Source: ZC4RG30 sp964396335 (lineage in GTDB: Bacteria; Pseudomonadota; Gammaproteobacteria; Steroidobacterales; Steroidobacteraceae). Taken from it: 33,360 nt of DNA. The stretch lies in contig CAYNEX010000015.1 of NCBI GenBank assembly GCA_964396335.1, positions 1 through 33,360 of the forward strand, read 5' to 3'. The notes below the pieces were generated by a model that saw nothing but the letters and a program-made list of their open reading frames with translations, was not told where the DNA came from and ran no database searches. Positions 26,423-33,360 of the stretch are shown one piece after another (the first letter of the stretch is position 1; every line of letters begins with the position of its first letter). The position numbers and the translations under genes are program-made.

Positions 26423-28678
26423 TCACAGCCGCCTCCAGTGACGCCGCAGCAGCCATTCACCCGCCTTCAGCATCAGCAGCAGCAGGAAGGCCAGCGGCAT
26501 GTTCCACAGGTCCAGCGTCTGGCGTTCGACCACGCCAGCGCGCGAATAACGGATGGCCTCGGGCAGGCCGGAGAGATCATTCACCGACCAGTAACGGCCA
26601 CCGGTGGTGCGGGCGATGCGCTCGAGCATCGGGCGGTGCTGCCAGGAGGAGAACTGCTCGAGCACGCCGTCGGCGCGACGCAGGTGCGCCACCGCGCGAC
26701 CCACTTCCTCGTCACCGCGCGTCGCGACCAGTTCGACGCGATACAGGCCCGGCGCGCGCGCATCCAGCGCCACGGTGTGGCGGCCATCGCCGCGGCCGGA
26801 GGATTCCAGCCGCACCGGCACGCTCATGCCGGTCTCGGAGGTGGCAGTGACCTGGACCTGCGCATCGGCGATCGGCATGTAGTCCTTGCCCAGCACCTCG
26901 GCCTCGAGCGTGACGGCGGTGTCGTCCTCATAGACGGCGCGCTCGGGCTGCAGCGACACCGGCGACGGCGAAGCCGAGGCCAGTGAATAAAGCAGCTGCC
27001 GCCAGAACGTCTCGTGCTTCTGGTCCTCCAGCGGCATCTGCATCTGCCAGCGCCAGGTGGTGGAAGTGGCCATCAGCCAGGTGGCGCCGCGGCCATAACG
27101 CTGCGTCACCAGCAGCGGCGAGGTGGTTTCACGATTGCCCGTGCCGCTCACCGTCTCCAGCAGCACGATCGCCGCCGGACGCAGCTCGCCGATCTGCTGG
27201 TAGTCGGCCAGTTGCGGCAGTTCCTGCCAGGCCTTCTCGTTGGCCTCGGCGTTGGACTCAAGCTGGCCGATGATGGATTCGCGGCCGTAATCGGTGAGCC
27301 GCACGCGGCTGGCATGACGGCCGAAGGTGAGGTCGGCGCCGCCCGGCAGCTTCGCCGGCAGCAGCGGCGCGACCTGCACCCGGCTCCAGCCGCCATCACC
27401 CAGGCCATCGCGTCCGGCCAGCATCAGCAGCGAACCGCCGCGGCGATCGACGAATTCCTTCAGCCATTCATGCTGTTCGTTGGAAAGTTCGGCGGCCTCG
27501 AGGCTGCCGATGATCACCGCGTCGTAACCGAACAGCTCCTCCCGCGTGGAGGGGAACCCCTTTTCCAGCTCGGAGCCGGAGGTCAGGCCCTGGCGGTAAT
27601 AACGGTTCGGCGTGGCGCGCACCGCGCTGGCCAGACGCAGGCTGGCATCCCCTTCCACCGCGCGGCGGATGAACTTGTATTCCCAGCGCGGCTCGCCTTC
27701 GATGTAGAGCGCGGCACGGCGCCGGCCGTCCACTTCCATCACCGCGCGCCGCTCGTTGTTCAGCAGCTGCGTTTCGCCCTTCGCCGGATCGACACTGACA
27801 GTGAGGTCACGCACGCCGGCATCACCGGCGGGGAACTCGATGCTGACCGTGGTGAGGCCCGGCTTGTCGGAGAACTTCACTTCCTCGGTGGCGATCAGCT
27901 TGCCTTCCGAATGCACGCGCACGCGGCCGGTGCGCTGGTTCTGGTGGCGGATCGACACGGTGGCGCGCACCGTGGCATTGGCCATCGTCGCGGCCGGCAC
28001 GGCCAGCTGCTCGATCTCCAGGTCGTTCTCCGGCTGCTCGGGACCCACGCCCACGGTGTGCACCGGAATGCCGGCGGCGGCGAGGCGCGCCAGCGCGACT
28101 TCGTTCAGGGTGTTGGCCGTATCCGCGCCATCGGTCACCAGCACCACGGCCGCCATCGGCGTGCTGGCGGCCATCTGCGTGACCGTGTCGAGCGCCTCGC
28201 CGATGCGCGTGCTCGAAGCACCGCCATTGAGTTCAGACAGCGCATCGACCGGCACCGGCCGGTCGGAGAAACCGAACAGGCGCAGGTCCGAGCGCTCCTC
28301 GATAGCCTTCAGCACGCCATCCCCGAGTGCCGCCACCGCCTGCTCGCGACGCGTGGGTTTGTCGGCCGCCTCGCGCGTGTTCATGCTGCCGGAGTCGTCC
28401 ACCAGCACGGCGACCACGTTCTCGCGGTCCTTGATCTGCTCGACGTTCAGCACCGGCCGCCACAGCAGCAGCAGGGCCAGCGCCAGGAAGGCGGCCTGCA
28501 GGAACCCGATGGTCAGCGCGCGCGGCCAGGAGAGTTGCCGGCGCAGCAACGTGAGCACGATGGCAACGATGCCGGCGAGCAGCAGCACTCCGAGCAGCCA
28601 CAACGGCCAGCCGCGCGCAAATCCCAGCTCACCGCTGCGGAACGCCCAGACCGACTGACCGAGCAGGAAATCCAGCAT
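26423..28678 (-). CDS. membrane VWA protein with GATase-like domain
   Basis: 751-aa inner-membrane protein. Two transmembrane helices (about 26-45, 56-74) precede a VWA domain with an intact metal site DDSGS (Asp94, Ser96, Ser98) and VVLVTDGAD. Beta-sandwich segments follow (ATVRATVSIRHQNQRTGRVR). About 330-560 is a class I glutamine-amidotransferase-like domain (ALYIEGEPRWEYKFIRRA, YDAVIIGSLEAAELSNEQ, GGSLLMLAGRDGLGDGGW) without an obvious catalytic Cys. An Ig-like segment and a C-terminal helix (NMPLAFLLLLMLKAGEWLL) end it. This is the large VWA-GATase type commonly found with MoxR/DUF58 genes. It starts 12 nt after the DUF4159 stop. It should be an integral part of the MoxR-dependent complex. 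Confidence 0.9.
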   Translation of the reverse strand: MLDFLLGQSVWAFRSGELGFARGWPLWLLGVLLLAGIVAIVLTLLRRQLSWPRALTIGFLQAAFLALALLLLWRPVLNVEQIKDRENVVAVLVDDSGSMNTREAADKPTRREQAVAALGDGVLKAIEERSDLRLFGFSDRPVPVDALSELNGGASSTRIGEALDTVTQMAASTPMAAVVLVTDGADTANTLNEVALARLAAAGIPVHTVGVGPEQPENDLEIEQLAVPAATMANATVRATVSIRHQNQRTGRVRVHSEGKLIATEEVKFSDKPGLTTVSIEFPAGDAGVRDLTVSVDPAKGETQLLNNERRAVMEVDGRRRAALYIEGEPRWEYKFIRRAVEGDASLRLASAVRATPNRYYRQGLTSGSELEKGFPSTREELFGYDAVIIGSLEAAELSNEQHEWLKEFVDRRGGSLLMLAGRDGLGDGGWSRVQVAPLLPAKLPGGADLTFGRHASRVRLTDYGRESIIGQLESNAEANEKAWQELPQLADYQQIGELRPAAIVLLETVSGTGNRETTSPLLVTQRYGRGATWLMATSTTWRWQMQMPLEDQKHETFWRQLLYSLASASPSPVSLQPERAVYEDDTAVTLEAEVLGKDYMPIADAQVQVTATSETGMSVPVRLESSGRGDGRHTVALDARAPGLYRVELVATRGDEEVGRAVAHLRRADGVLEQFSSWQHRPMLERIARTTGGRYWSVNDLSGLPEAIRYSRAGVVERQTLDLWNMPLAFLLLLMLKAGEWLLRRHWRRL

Positions 28679-28690
28679 CGTCTGTTTCTT

Positions 28691-29539
28691 TTAATGTGTC
28701 ATCGAATAAAGCGCATAGCTGACGGCGAAGCGGTACGCCAGTGCCGTCAGGTTCTGCCGGTAACCCGGATCGTCGGCATGCTCCCATGCATCACCGAGAT
28801 CCATGTTGAAGTTGATGGCCACCATCAGGCGGCCATGGTCATCAAAGACGCCGCGCCAGTGCGGGTCGTACCCATCTTCTTCGAAGGTGGTGCCACGCAT
28901 CACCGAGAAAATGCCCGGGATCTGTTCGCGCTGGTCGAGGTCGTAAAGAACGTGGAAGACTTCGTGCTCGGGCGGGATATCCACCACTTCACGGTCGGGG
29001 AACACGCGGCGCATCGATTCCATGAAGCCTTCCCACTGCACGCTGCCGTGGAAGTCATCCACCATCAGGAAGCCGCCCTTCTCGAGGTAGTCGCGCAATG
29101 CGGCTGCCTCCCGGTCATCCAGGTGCCAGCGTCCCACCTCCACGGCGTAGAGGAAGGGAAAATTGTAAAGCACTGGACTATCTGCAGTGACCGCGATCGC
29201 CTCGTCACGCAGCGGTTCTTCGGGATTGATGCGCGTCAGGTTGAACTGGCGGCTGGTTGAGTCGATGGCGTCGATGCGCGTCAGGCGGCGGATGCCCTGC
29301 AGCAGGTGGTATTCGGCATCGAGTGCGTCGGTGAGCCATGCATTGGCGCCACCACCGCGGCCACCACCCATGAAATTGCCGTTGTAGGCCAGGCGGGCGA
29401 AGCGGAATTCCCGGTCGGGCGGGGGCAATTGCCGGCCATCATTGCCGTTGCCGCTCACCGCACCGGACAGCAGCGCGCAAAAGGCCAAGGCAGATGCCAG
29501 GCCGAGCTGCCGGCGGAACTGCCTGACTCGAAACCCCAT
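28691..29539 (-). CDS. DUF4159 family exported protein
   Basis: 282-aa exported protein with a Sec signal (MGFRVRQFRRQ, core LGLASALAFCALLSGA). The body matches DUF4159: FRFARLAYNG near the mature N-terminus, YPF-like LYNFPFLYAVEVGRWHL, LRDYLEKGGFLMVDDFHG, HEVFHVLYDL and MVAINFNMDLGDAWEHADD. The family has a GATase/Rossmann-like fold, is common in MoxR-VWA gene clusters and has no established activity. I chose ATG 29539 for the signal peptide; the ribosome site is weak, and a GTG at 29596 would add 19 residues. It follows the rhomboid gene after 140 nt, so the operon may have its own promoter there, although I could not assign one. Confidence 0.88.
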   Translation of the reverse strand: MGFRVRQFRRQLGLASALAFCALLSGAVSGNGNDGRQLPPPDREFRFARLAYNGNFMGGGRGGGANAWLTDALDAEYHLLQGIRRLTRIDAIDSTSRQFNLTRINPEEPLRDEAIAVTADSPVLYNFPFLYAVEVGRWHLDDREAAALRDYLEKGGFLMVDDFHGSVQWEGFMESMRRVFPDREVVDIPPEHEVFHVLYDLDQREQIPGIFSVMRGTTFEEDGYDPHWRGVFDDHGRLMVAINFNMDLGDAWEHADDPGYRQNLTALAYRFAVSYALYSMTH

Positions 29540-29679
29540 GCCAAGCAAACTAACCTTGAATACGTTCCGGCGCCAGTCGGTCCACAAAGGTTCCACAATG
29601 TCCGTGGTTCGCTTTGCGCATCTGCAGATGAAGATGCTGTCAGGTCAGTCGCGTCACCCGATGATGGGCTGACCATGGA

Positions 29680-30606
29680 CTATTGAGCGAGCACCCAGGC
29701 AGTCAGCAGAAGTACCAACGGCGTGCTTGCGGCCAGCCATACGGGCACCTGTCCGATGAGGCGCCGGCCACGTTCCGACGCCGCCACCACCCCGGTCACC
29801 GCGCCGCAGGCGAATCCCAGCAGATGGGCCAGCACATTTGTGGAACCACGCGGCTCGAAAGCCAGCAGGTCCGGCGCGGGCATGCCGGCCACCGGCACAT
29901 TCGAGCCGGCGCCGAAGAAACCCAGCATGGCCACGCCCGCGATCAACGGACCCCAGCGCGCCAGCGGCGAACCGAAACGCTGTCCGCGGGTGCGCCAGGC
30001 AAACGCGGCCACCAGCCCCAGCGCCGCGAACACCGCGGTGGAGGCGCCGGCCGACACATAGTTCGGCAGCCCGAGCACAGATTCAACGAAGTTCGCGCAA
30101 GTGGCGGCGATCAGGATCAAAAGCCATGCCCGCGCGTTGCCCCAGATCTGCGCCGCGGAGAAACCCAGCAGGGCGCCGCCACCAAGGTTGCCGAGCAGGT
30201 GCGAGGCATCCCAGTGCAGGGTCAGCGCGGTCAGCGCCCGCCACCATTCGCCGGAGCGCACCAGCGCCGGATCCAGCGTCGCGGACACGTACGGGTCGGT
30301 GCGGATCCAGCCCTGCGCCCAGGCGAAGGGCACCAGCACCAGCACCAGGATGTAGAGCAGCGAGCCCTTCCAGGCCTGCGGCTGCGGCGTGAATTTCGCC
30401 TCCGTGACGGGCTTGCGCACCCGCTCCTGCTCGTATTGCCAGAGGTGGTGCTGCGCATGGGCGAGCATGTCGTGCTCCACCAGCAGCACGAAACCGCCCT
30501 CGACCGGCACGGTCACGCTGTCGATGCCCACCGCGGTGAGCACGAACGCCCGTTCCTCGCAGGCACGATGGTCTGCGGCCCTGAACACCACTGCGGGCGT
30601 CTGCAT
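29680..30606 (-). CDS. rhomboid-family intramembrane serine protease
   Basis: 308-aa polytopic protein. The N-terminal 70 residues are soluble. The rhomboid core then has HWDASHLLGN (His136, Asn140, oxyanion side), the catalytic serine region SAGASTAVFAALG (Ser189) and the catalytic His in NVLAHLLGFACG (His261). The usual GxSG serine motif here reads GAST, with Thr for the last Gly; the Ser-His dyad is present. About six transmembrane helices can be drawn. Rhomboids cut single-pass membrane proteins within the bilayer. The ATG at 30606 has only a weak AAGG; an upstream start at 30657 is possible. It lies on the same strand 140 nt before the MoxR-VWA operon and may be transcribed into it. Confidence 0.9.
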   Translation of the reverse strand: MQTPAVVFRAADHRACEERAFVLTAVGIDSVTVPVEGGFVLLVEHDMLAHAQHHLWQYEQERVRKPVTEAKFTPQPQAWKGSLLYILVLVLVPFAWAQGWIRTDPYVSATLDPALVRSGEWWRALTALTLHWDASHLLGNLGGGALLGFSAAQIWGNARAWLLILIAATCANFVESVLGLPNYVSAGASTAVFAALGLVAAFAWRTRGQRFGSPLARWGPLIAGVAMLGFFGAGSNVPVAGMPAPDLLAFEPRGSTNVLAHLLGFACGAVTGVVAASERGRRLIGQVPVWLAASTPLVLLLTAWVLAQ

Positions 30607-30668
30607 CGGCCTTGTATGGAGGCCGCCCCGGCAAGGTTCAATGGGCCGCGGTCTCATCGCGGCGGATT

Positions 30669-31091
30669 CTATTTGGCGAACAGCTGCGAAATGTCGCGGA
30701 AGGCCTTGAACTCCAGCGCATTGCCGCTGGGGTCCTGGAAGAACATCGTGGCCTGCTCACCCACCTGGCCGGCGAAGCGGATGCCCGGCTCGATGCCGAA
30801 ATGGATGCCGGCGGCGCGCAGGCGGTCGGCCAGCGCATGCCAGGCCTCCCATTCGAGCACCACGCCGAAATGCGGCACCGGCACGTGCTGGCCATCCACC
30901 TCGTTGTGCACGGCGCGGCGTTCGGCGGCGCCGGCATCCAGGTGCGCCACCAGCTGGTGGCCGAAGAAGTCGAAGTCCACCCATTCGGGCGAGCTTCGAC
31001 CCTCCGGGCAACCCAGCAGCCCGCCATAGAAGGCACGCGCCTCCGCCAGGTCAGACACAGGCACGGCCAGGTGGAAGGGCTGCAGGCTCAT
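30669..31091 (-). CDS. VOC-family (glyoxalase-like) protein
   Basis: 140-aa single-domain protein of the vicinal oxygen chelate superfamily with two beta-alpha-beta-beta-beta halves. The start MSLQPFHLAVPVSDLAEARAF, the middle VPHFGVVLEW and the end FFQDPSGNALEFKAF are typical. Likely metal ligands are His7, His74 and Glu127. Members act as glyoxalases, extradiol dioxygenases, antibiotic-binding or thiol-transfer enzymes, and single-domain proteins like this one cannot be assigned further by eye. ATG 31091 was preferred to the GTG three codons upstream; AGAAGAG lies about 8 nt before it. It follows the methyltransferase-like gene after 15 nt. Confidence 0.9.
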   Translation of the reverse strand: MSLQPFHLAVPVSDLAEARAFYGGLLGCPEGRSSPEWVDFDFFGHQLVAHLDAGAAERRAVHNEVDGQHVPVPHFGVVLEWEAWHALADRLRAAGIHFGIEPGIRFAGQVGEQATMFFQDPSGNALEFKAFRDISQLFAK

Positions 31092-31106
31092 CGATCTCAC
31101 TCTTCT

Positions 31107-31979
31107 TTATCGGGCAGGCTTCACGAAACGCAGCGTGAAGCGGTCGGACTCGCCGATCGCTTCATACTTCGCGCGGTCTTCCGCTTCGATGGCGGCGAAG
31201 TTCGGCGGCAGCGACCACACCCCGCGCGGGTGATCCTTGGTGTCGTTCGGGTTGTTGTTGACGTCGGAGCTGGCGTCGAACTTGAAGCCGGCGGCCTCGA
31301 TCTTGCCGATCAGCCACTGCTCGCCGACATAGGCCTGTCCCGGCGTCGCCGGCTCGAAGGCGGGATCGTCATGGCGGTGTTCGACCACGCCCAGCACGCC
31401 GCCGGGCTTCAGCGCCTTGAACGCGGCGGCCCACACCTCTTCATCCATGTCGGCCCACACCCAGTTGTGCACATTGCGGAACGACACCACCAGGTCCGCC
31501 GAACCTTCCGGCGCGATGTTGCCGTTGCCCTTGCCGAGCGCGGTGACCTGCACCTTCGAGAACAGCTCCGGGTTAGAGGACAGCAGCGTGTTCAGGCTTT
31601 CGTTGTAGCGCAGCTCCTGCGGGCTGGCGGTTTCCGGATCCATGCCGGCGGCGTAAAGCGTGCCGTTGTCGCGCAGGTAGGGCGCGAGGATCTCGGTATA
31701 CCAGCCGCCGAAGGGCCACAGCTCCACCACCGTCATGTCGGGGCGGATGCCGAAGAAGGTGAGCGTCTCGACCGGGTGACGATGCGCATCGCGCGCCCGG
31801 TTGGCCTCGGAGCGATGCGCACCGGCCACCACTTCGGCCAGGCCCTCGCCCGGCTGCGCCTGCGGGGCAGCAGCGGCCGTGTCATTGCCGCTCTTCGAGC
31901 AGGCACCCAGAGCCAGCAGCGAGCCAGCGATCAGGACGGTGGAAAGATGCTGGATCGGGCTGCGCGATTGCAGGTTCAT
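31107..31979 (-). CDS. methyltransferase-fold lipoprotein (COG4798-like)
   Basis: 290-aa predicted lipoprotein with lipobox LALGAC (Cys27). The mature part resembles class I SAM methyltransferases of the COG4798 type: RPDMTVVELWPFGGWYTEIL in the position of motif I (here WPFGGW rather than DLGCGTG), then LYAAGMDPE, GSADLVVSFRNVHNWVW, FKALKPGGVLGVVEHR and a C-terminal strand FTLRFVKPA. Export is odd because SAM is cytoplasmic, so either it binds another ligand or it is not an active methyltransferase. ATG 31979 has AAGGAG 5 nt upstream, a strong start that secures the signal peptide. It follows the RES toxin by 55 nt. The substrate is unknown. Confidence 0.87.
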   Translation of the reverse strand: MNLQSRSPIQHLSTVLIAGSLLALGACSKSGNDTAAAAPQAQPGEGLAEVVAGAHRSEANRARDAHRHPVETLTFFGIRPDMTVVELWPFGGWYTEILAPYLRDNGTLYAAGMDPETASPQELRYNESLNTLLSSNPELFSKVQVTALGKGNGNIAPEGSADLVVSFRNVHNWVWADMDEEVWAAAFKALKPGGVLGVVEHRHDDPAFEPATPGQAYVGEQWLIGKIEAAGFKFDASSDVNNNPNDTKDHPRGVWSLPPNFAAIEAEDRAKYEAIGESDRFTLRFVKPAR

Positions 31980-32034
31980 GGCGGCTCCTTGGCTTCTGCG
32001 GGCCTCGACGACCCTTTTTTCCGGGACGGCGAGT

Positions 32035-32757
32035 CTAGCCCCAATCGGCATCGAACTCGAAACCCTCCGGCTGCAGCACCGAGTCGCGCTGCCAGGTCAC
32101 GCGCGCGCGCGTCACCGACAGATGCCAGGACTGTTCGGACTCCGGCGGTGAGGCAAATGCGGCGGGAGTGAGCACGGCCATGCAGGCACCGCCACGCGGA
32201 TCGCGCACCGATCGATAGGTGATCAGTTCGATGCCGGCCTCGCGCGCCATCACACCAAGCCGCTGGCAATGCGAATAGTCATCGCGCGCCGTCCACAGCT
32301 TTGCATCGCGTGACAGCGGCGCGGTGCGCAGGTCGATGCCGGCGCCCTCGACACGGCAACGGAACAGGGTGTGCGGCACCGGCGCCAGCGCAGTGAGCGC
32401 GGGACTGTCCATCAGGAAACGCCAGCGCCAGTAACCCAGCTCGGCGCAGGCGGTGCGCACCTGCGAGGCGCCATAGAACACGCCCGGATCCGTGGCGCCG
32501 CGGAAGCGCGAACCACCGGGATGTCGCGGCGGATAACGGAAGGGCGTAGCCAGCAGGTAATGCAGGCCGGCGGCCGCGGCCGGCACCGGCGGTTTGCTGG
32601 ACTCGAGCAGGCGCTCGAGCTGTGCCTGTTCGTCGAGCGTGTCGACCAGCCGCAGCGTGGCGGTGCGATGCTGGGCCTCGACCGCACGCCACAGCCGGGC
32701 GCTGCGGCGACGGGCCTCAGACGCGAGAGCGGCTGGCGTCCAGGTACTGGAGGACAC
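32035..32757 (-). CDS. RES-domain toxin (ParT/MbcT-like)
   Basis: 240-aa protein with the RES fold. Characterised members (MbcT, ParT, Res) attack NAD+ or transfer ADP-ribose and stop growth. Visible motifs are the Arg-containing PFRYPPRHPGGSRFRG (about 72-87), DPGVFYGASQVRTACAELGYW with Glu106, and the late Ser region TYRSVRDPRGGACMAVL, the three conserved blocks that name the family. Length and order are normal. A GTG at 32757 with GAGGGG 7 nt upstream gives the start, 41 bp inside the antitoxin gene. Tight overlap with an Xre/DUF2384 antitoxin placed first is the standard layout. Confidence 0.92.
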   Translation of the reverse strand: MSSSTWTPAALASEARRRSARLWRAVEAQHRTATLRLVDTLDEQAQLERLLESSKPPVPAAAAGLHYLLATPFRYPPRHPGGSRFRGATDPGVFYGASQVRTACAELGYWRWRFLMDSPALTALAPVPHTLFRCRVEGAGIDLRTAPLSRDAKLWTARDDYSHCQRLGVMAREAGIELITYRSVRDPRGGACMAVLTPAAFASPPESEQSWHLSVTRARVTWQRDSVLQPEGFEFDADWG

Positions 32758-33097
32758 GCACCATCCCCTCGGCGCCGGCGATCAGGTCCACCGGTCGCCC
32801 GCCCAGCGCGAGGTTGTCGTTGCGCAGCCAGGTCCGCGCGTCGGCATCGTTGCCCACCAGCGCCATCAGCGAGCGGTACAGCCGCACGAACAGCAGCGCG
32901 AATTCCCATTCCCGTTTGCGCGAGGGAGCCAGGCGATAGCTGCCGCCGACCAGCCGTGACACGGTGGCGCCGCTGACGCCCAGCACCTCGGCCAGCGCGG
33001 CCTGGCTCAAGCCGAGGATCCCGGCGGAACGCACCACCGCCTTGCTGAGAGTGGCTGAAGGGTCGGGTTCCTTGCCGGGCAGCTGCAATGCGGACAT
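32717..33097 (-). CDS. Xre/MbcA/ParS-like antitoxin (DUF2384)
   Basis: 126-aa antitoxin to the RES toxin. Residues about 18-60 form an Xre-like helix-turn-helix (LGLSQAALAEVLGVSGATVSR). The C-terminal half is the DUF2384 toxin-binding domain, with NDADARTWLRNDNLALGG and PVDLIAGAEGMVRVLQYLDA. The final strand normally reaches into the toxin active site. ATG 33097 has AAAGGAGG 4 nt upstream. A well-formed promoter and an inverted repeat lie just before it, fitting autorepression by the HTH. The gene precedes and overlaps the toxin by 41 bp. Confidence 0.93.
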   Translation of the reverse strand: MSALQLPGKEPDPSATLSKAVVRSAGILGLSQAALAEVLGVSGATVSRLVGGSYRLAPSRKREWEFALLFVRLYRSLMALVGNDADARTWLRNDNLALGGRPVDLIAGAEGMVRVLQYLDASRSRV

Positions 33098-33117
33098 GCG
33101 GCCTCCTTTCTGCAGAA

Positions 33118-33146
33118 ATAATACGCGCCGCGCCTTTCTATTGCAA
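33118..33146 (-). promoter_or_regulatory. sigma70-type promoter of the toxin-antitoxin pair
   Basis: On the minus strand TTGCAA (33146-33141) and TATTAT (33123-33118) are separated by exactly 17 bp. The -10 box matches the consensus at 5 of 6 bases and the -35 box at 4 of 6. It lies 20 nt before the antitoxin ATG, with the ribosome site between. Confidence 0.6.
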
Positions 33147-33150
33147 AGGC
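33132..33150. promoter_or_regulatory. possible operator, inverted repeat over the -35 box
   Basis: GCCTTT (33132-33137) and AAAGGC (33145-33150) form perfect 6-bp arms around 7 nt and cover the -35 hexamer. An Xre-type antitoxin bound here would block RNA polymerase, as expected for an autoregulated toxin-antitoxin operon. Binding itself is inference. Confidence 0.4.
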
Positions 33151-33238
33151 CTCGCCCACTCCTGCAACGCGCTTCCGTGCGCGCAGGGCCGCCGCATAAG
33201 CTTGTGGCCAGACGCCAGGGAGTGGTCAGGGAGAGAAC

Positions 33239-33360
33239 ATGAAGGTCATTTCGGCGTTGCTGACAATGGCAGCCCTGCTGCTGGCCGCCTGCGCCCGCAC
33301 CGAATTCATGCCACCCGACGTGCAGGGCGCGCCCTTGATGGCGGCGGTGGACGGGAAACC
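33239..33360 (+). CDS. lipoprotein, N-terminal part (3' truncated by window)
   Basis: ATG 33239 with AGGGAG 5 nt upstream opens a frame that runs off the window. The 40 visible residues begin with a lipoprotein signal (MKVISALLTMAALLLAAC, lipid Cys18), then RTEFMPPDVQG. It diverges from the antitoxin gene across 141 nt. No family can be assigned from this fragment. Confidence 0.75.
   Translation, partial: MKVISALLTMAALLLAACARTEFMPPDVQGAPLMAAVDGK

Noticed and set aside
29540..29679. Promoter for the MoxR operon before the DUF4159 gene
   Set aside because: I could find only poor matches (TTGTGG, and TATTCA with 19-bp spacing). They are not good enough to report as a feature, though a promoter here remains possible.
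32566..32592. GC palindrome-like run within the RES toxin gene
   Set aside because: It lies in coding sequence for an Ala-rich linker and is explained by GCC/GGC codon repetition.

Overview
The window is GC-rich, densely coded bacterial chromosome from a Gram-negative cell. It encodes an RND efflux pump with a NodT-type outer-membrane factor, a TonB-dependent receptor and several lipoproteins. GC-rich codon use, the receptor style and the gene content suggest a gammaproteobacterium near Xanthomonadales, Nevskiales or Steroidobacterales. That placement is inference. A run of exactly 100 N (7816-7915) marks a scaffold gap, so this is a draft or metagenome assembly. I see no rRNA, tRNA, CRISPR array, insertion sequence or phage gene.

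Layout. 1-4453 (+): the end of an RND efflux permease, its NodT-type outer-membrane lipoprotein, then a GAF-GAF histidine kinase and a LuxR-type response regulator, tightly packed and probably co-transcribed. 4484-5703 (+): a small secreted protein, a small three-helix membrane protein and a GFA/CENP-V-type zinc protein. 5792-11222 (+): two tandem paralogous lipoproteins with a degenerate von Willebrand A (VWA)-like domain. Each has the same 26-bp element at almost the same distance from its start, and the second is broken by the assembly gap. A TonB-dependent receptor follows. 11201-14051: a CadC/ToxR-like membrane regulator with TPR-like repeats (-), diverging from a winged-helix regulator fragment (+) whose 3' end runs antisense into a secreted His-rich protein (-).

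14171-30606 (-) is the main attraction: ten co-directional genes. In order of transcription they are a rhomboid protease, a DUF4159 protein, a VWA/GATase-like membrane protein, a caspase/legumain-like protein with an EF-hand loop but no cysteine, a TPR gluzincin protease, a MoxR AAA+ ATPase, a DUF58 protein, a BatA-type VWA protein, a giant DUF4175 protein with Gln/Gly-rich tracts, and an FAD-linked 2-hydroxyacid dehydrogenase. From DUF4159 onward genes overlap or are at most about 12 nt apart, and a strong GC hairpin follows the last gene. The core (MoxR, DUF58, BatA-VWA, DUF4175, DUF4159) is a known but poorly understood envelope-associated set. The added pseudo-caspase and zinc protease make this the best candidate here for an undescribed system.

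30669-33360: a VOC-family protein, an exported methyltransferase-fold lipoprotein, a RES/Xre (ParST/MbcTA-like) toxin-antitoxin pair with a recognisable promoter and possible operator, and the start of a divergent lipoprotein gene cut by the window edge. Gene starts were chosen by Shine-Dalgarno spacing, signal peptides and overlaps, as stated in each entry.
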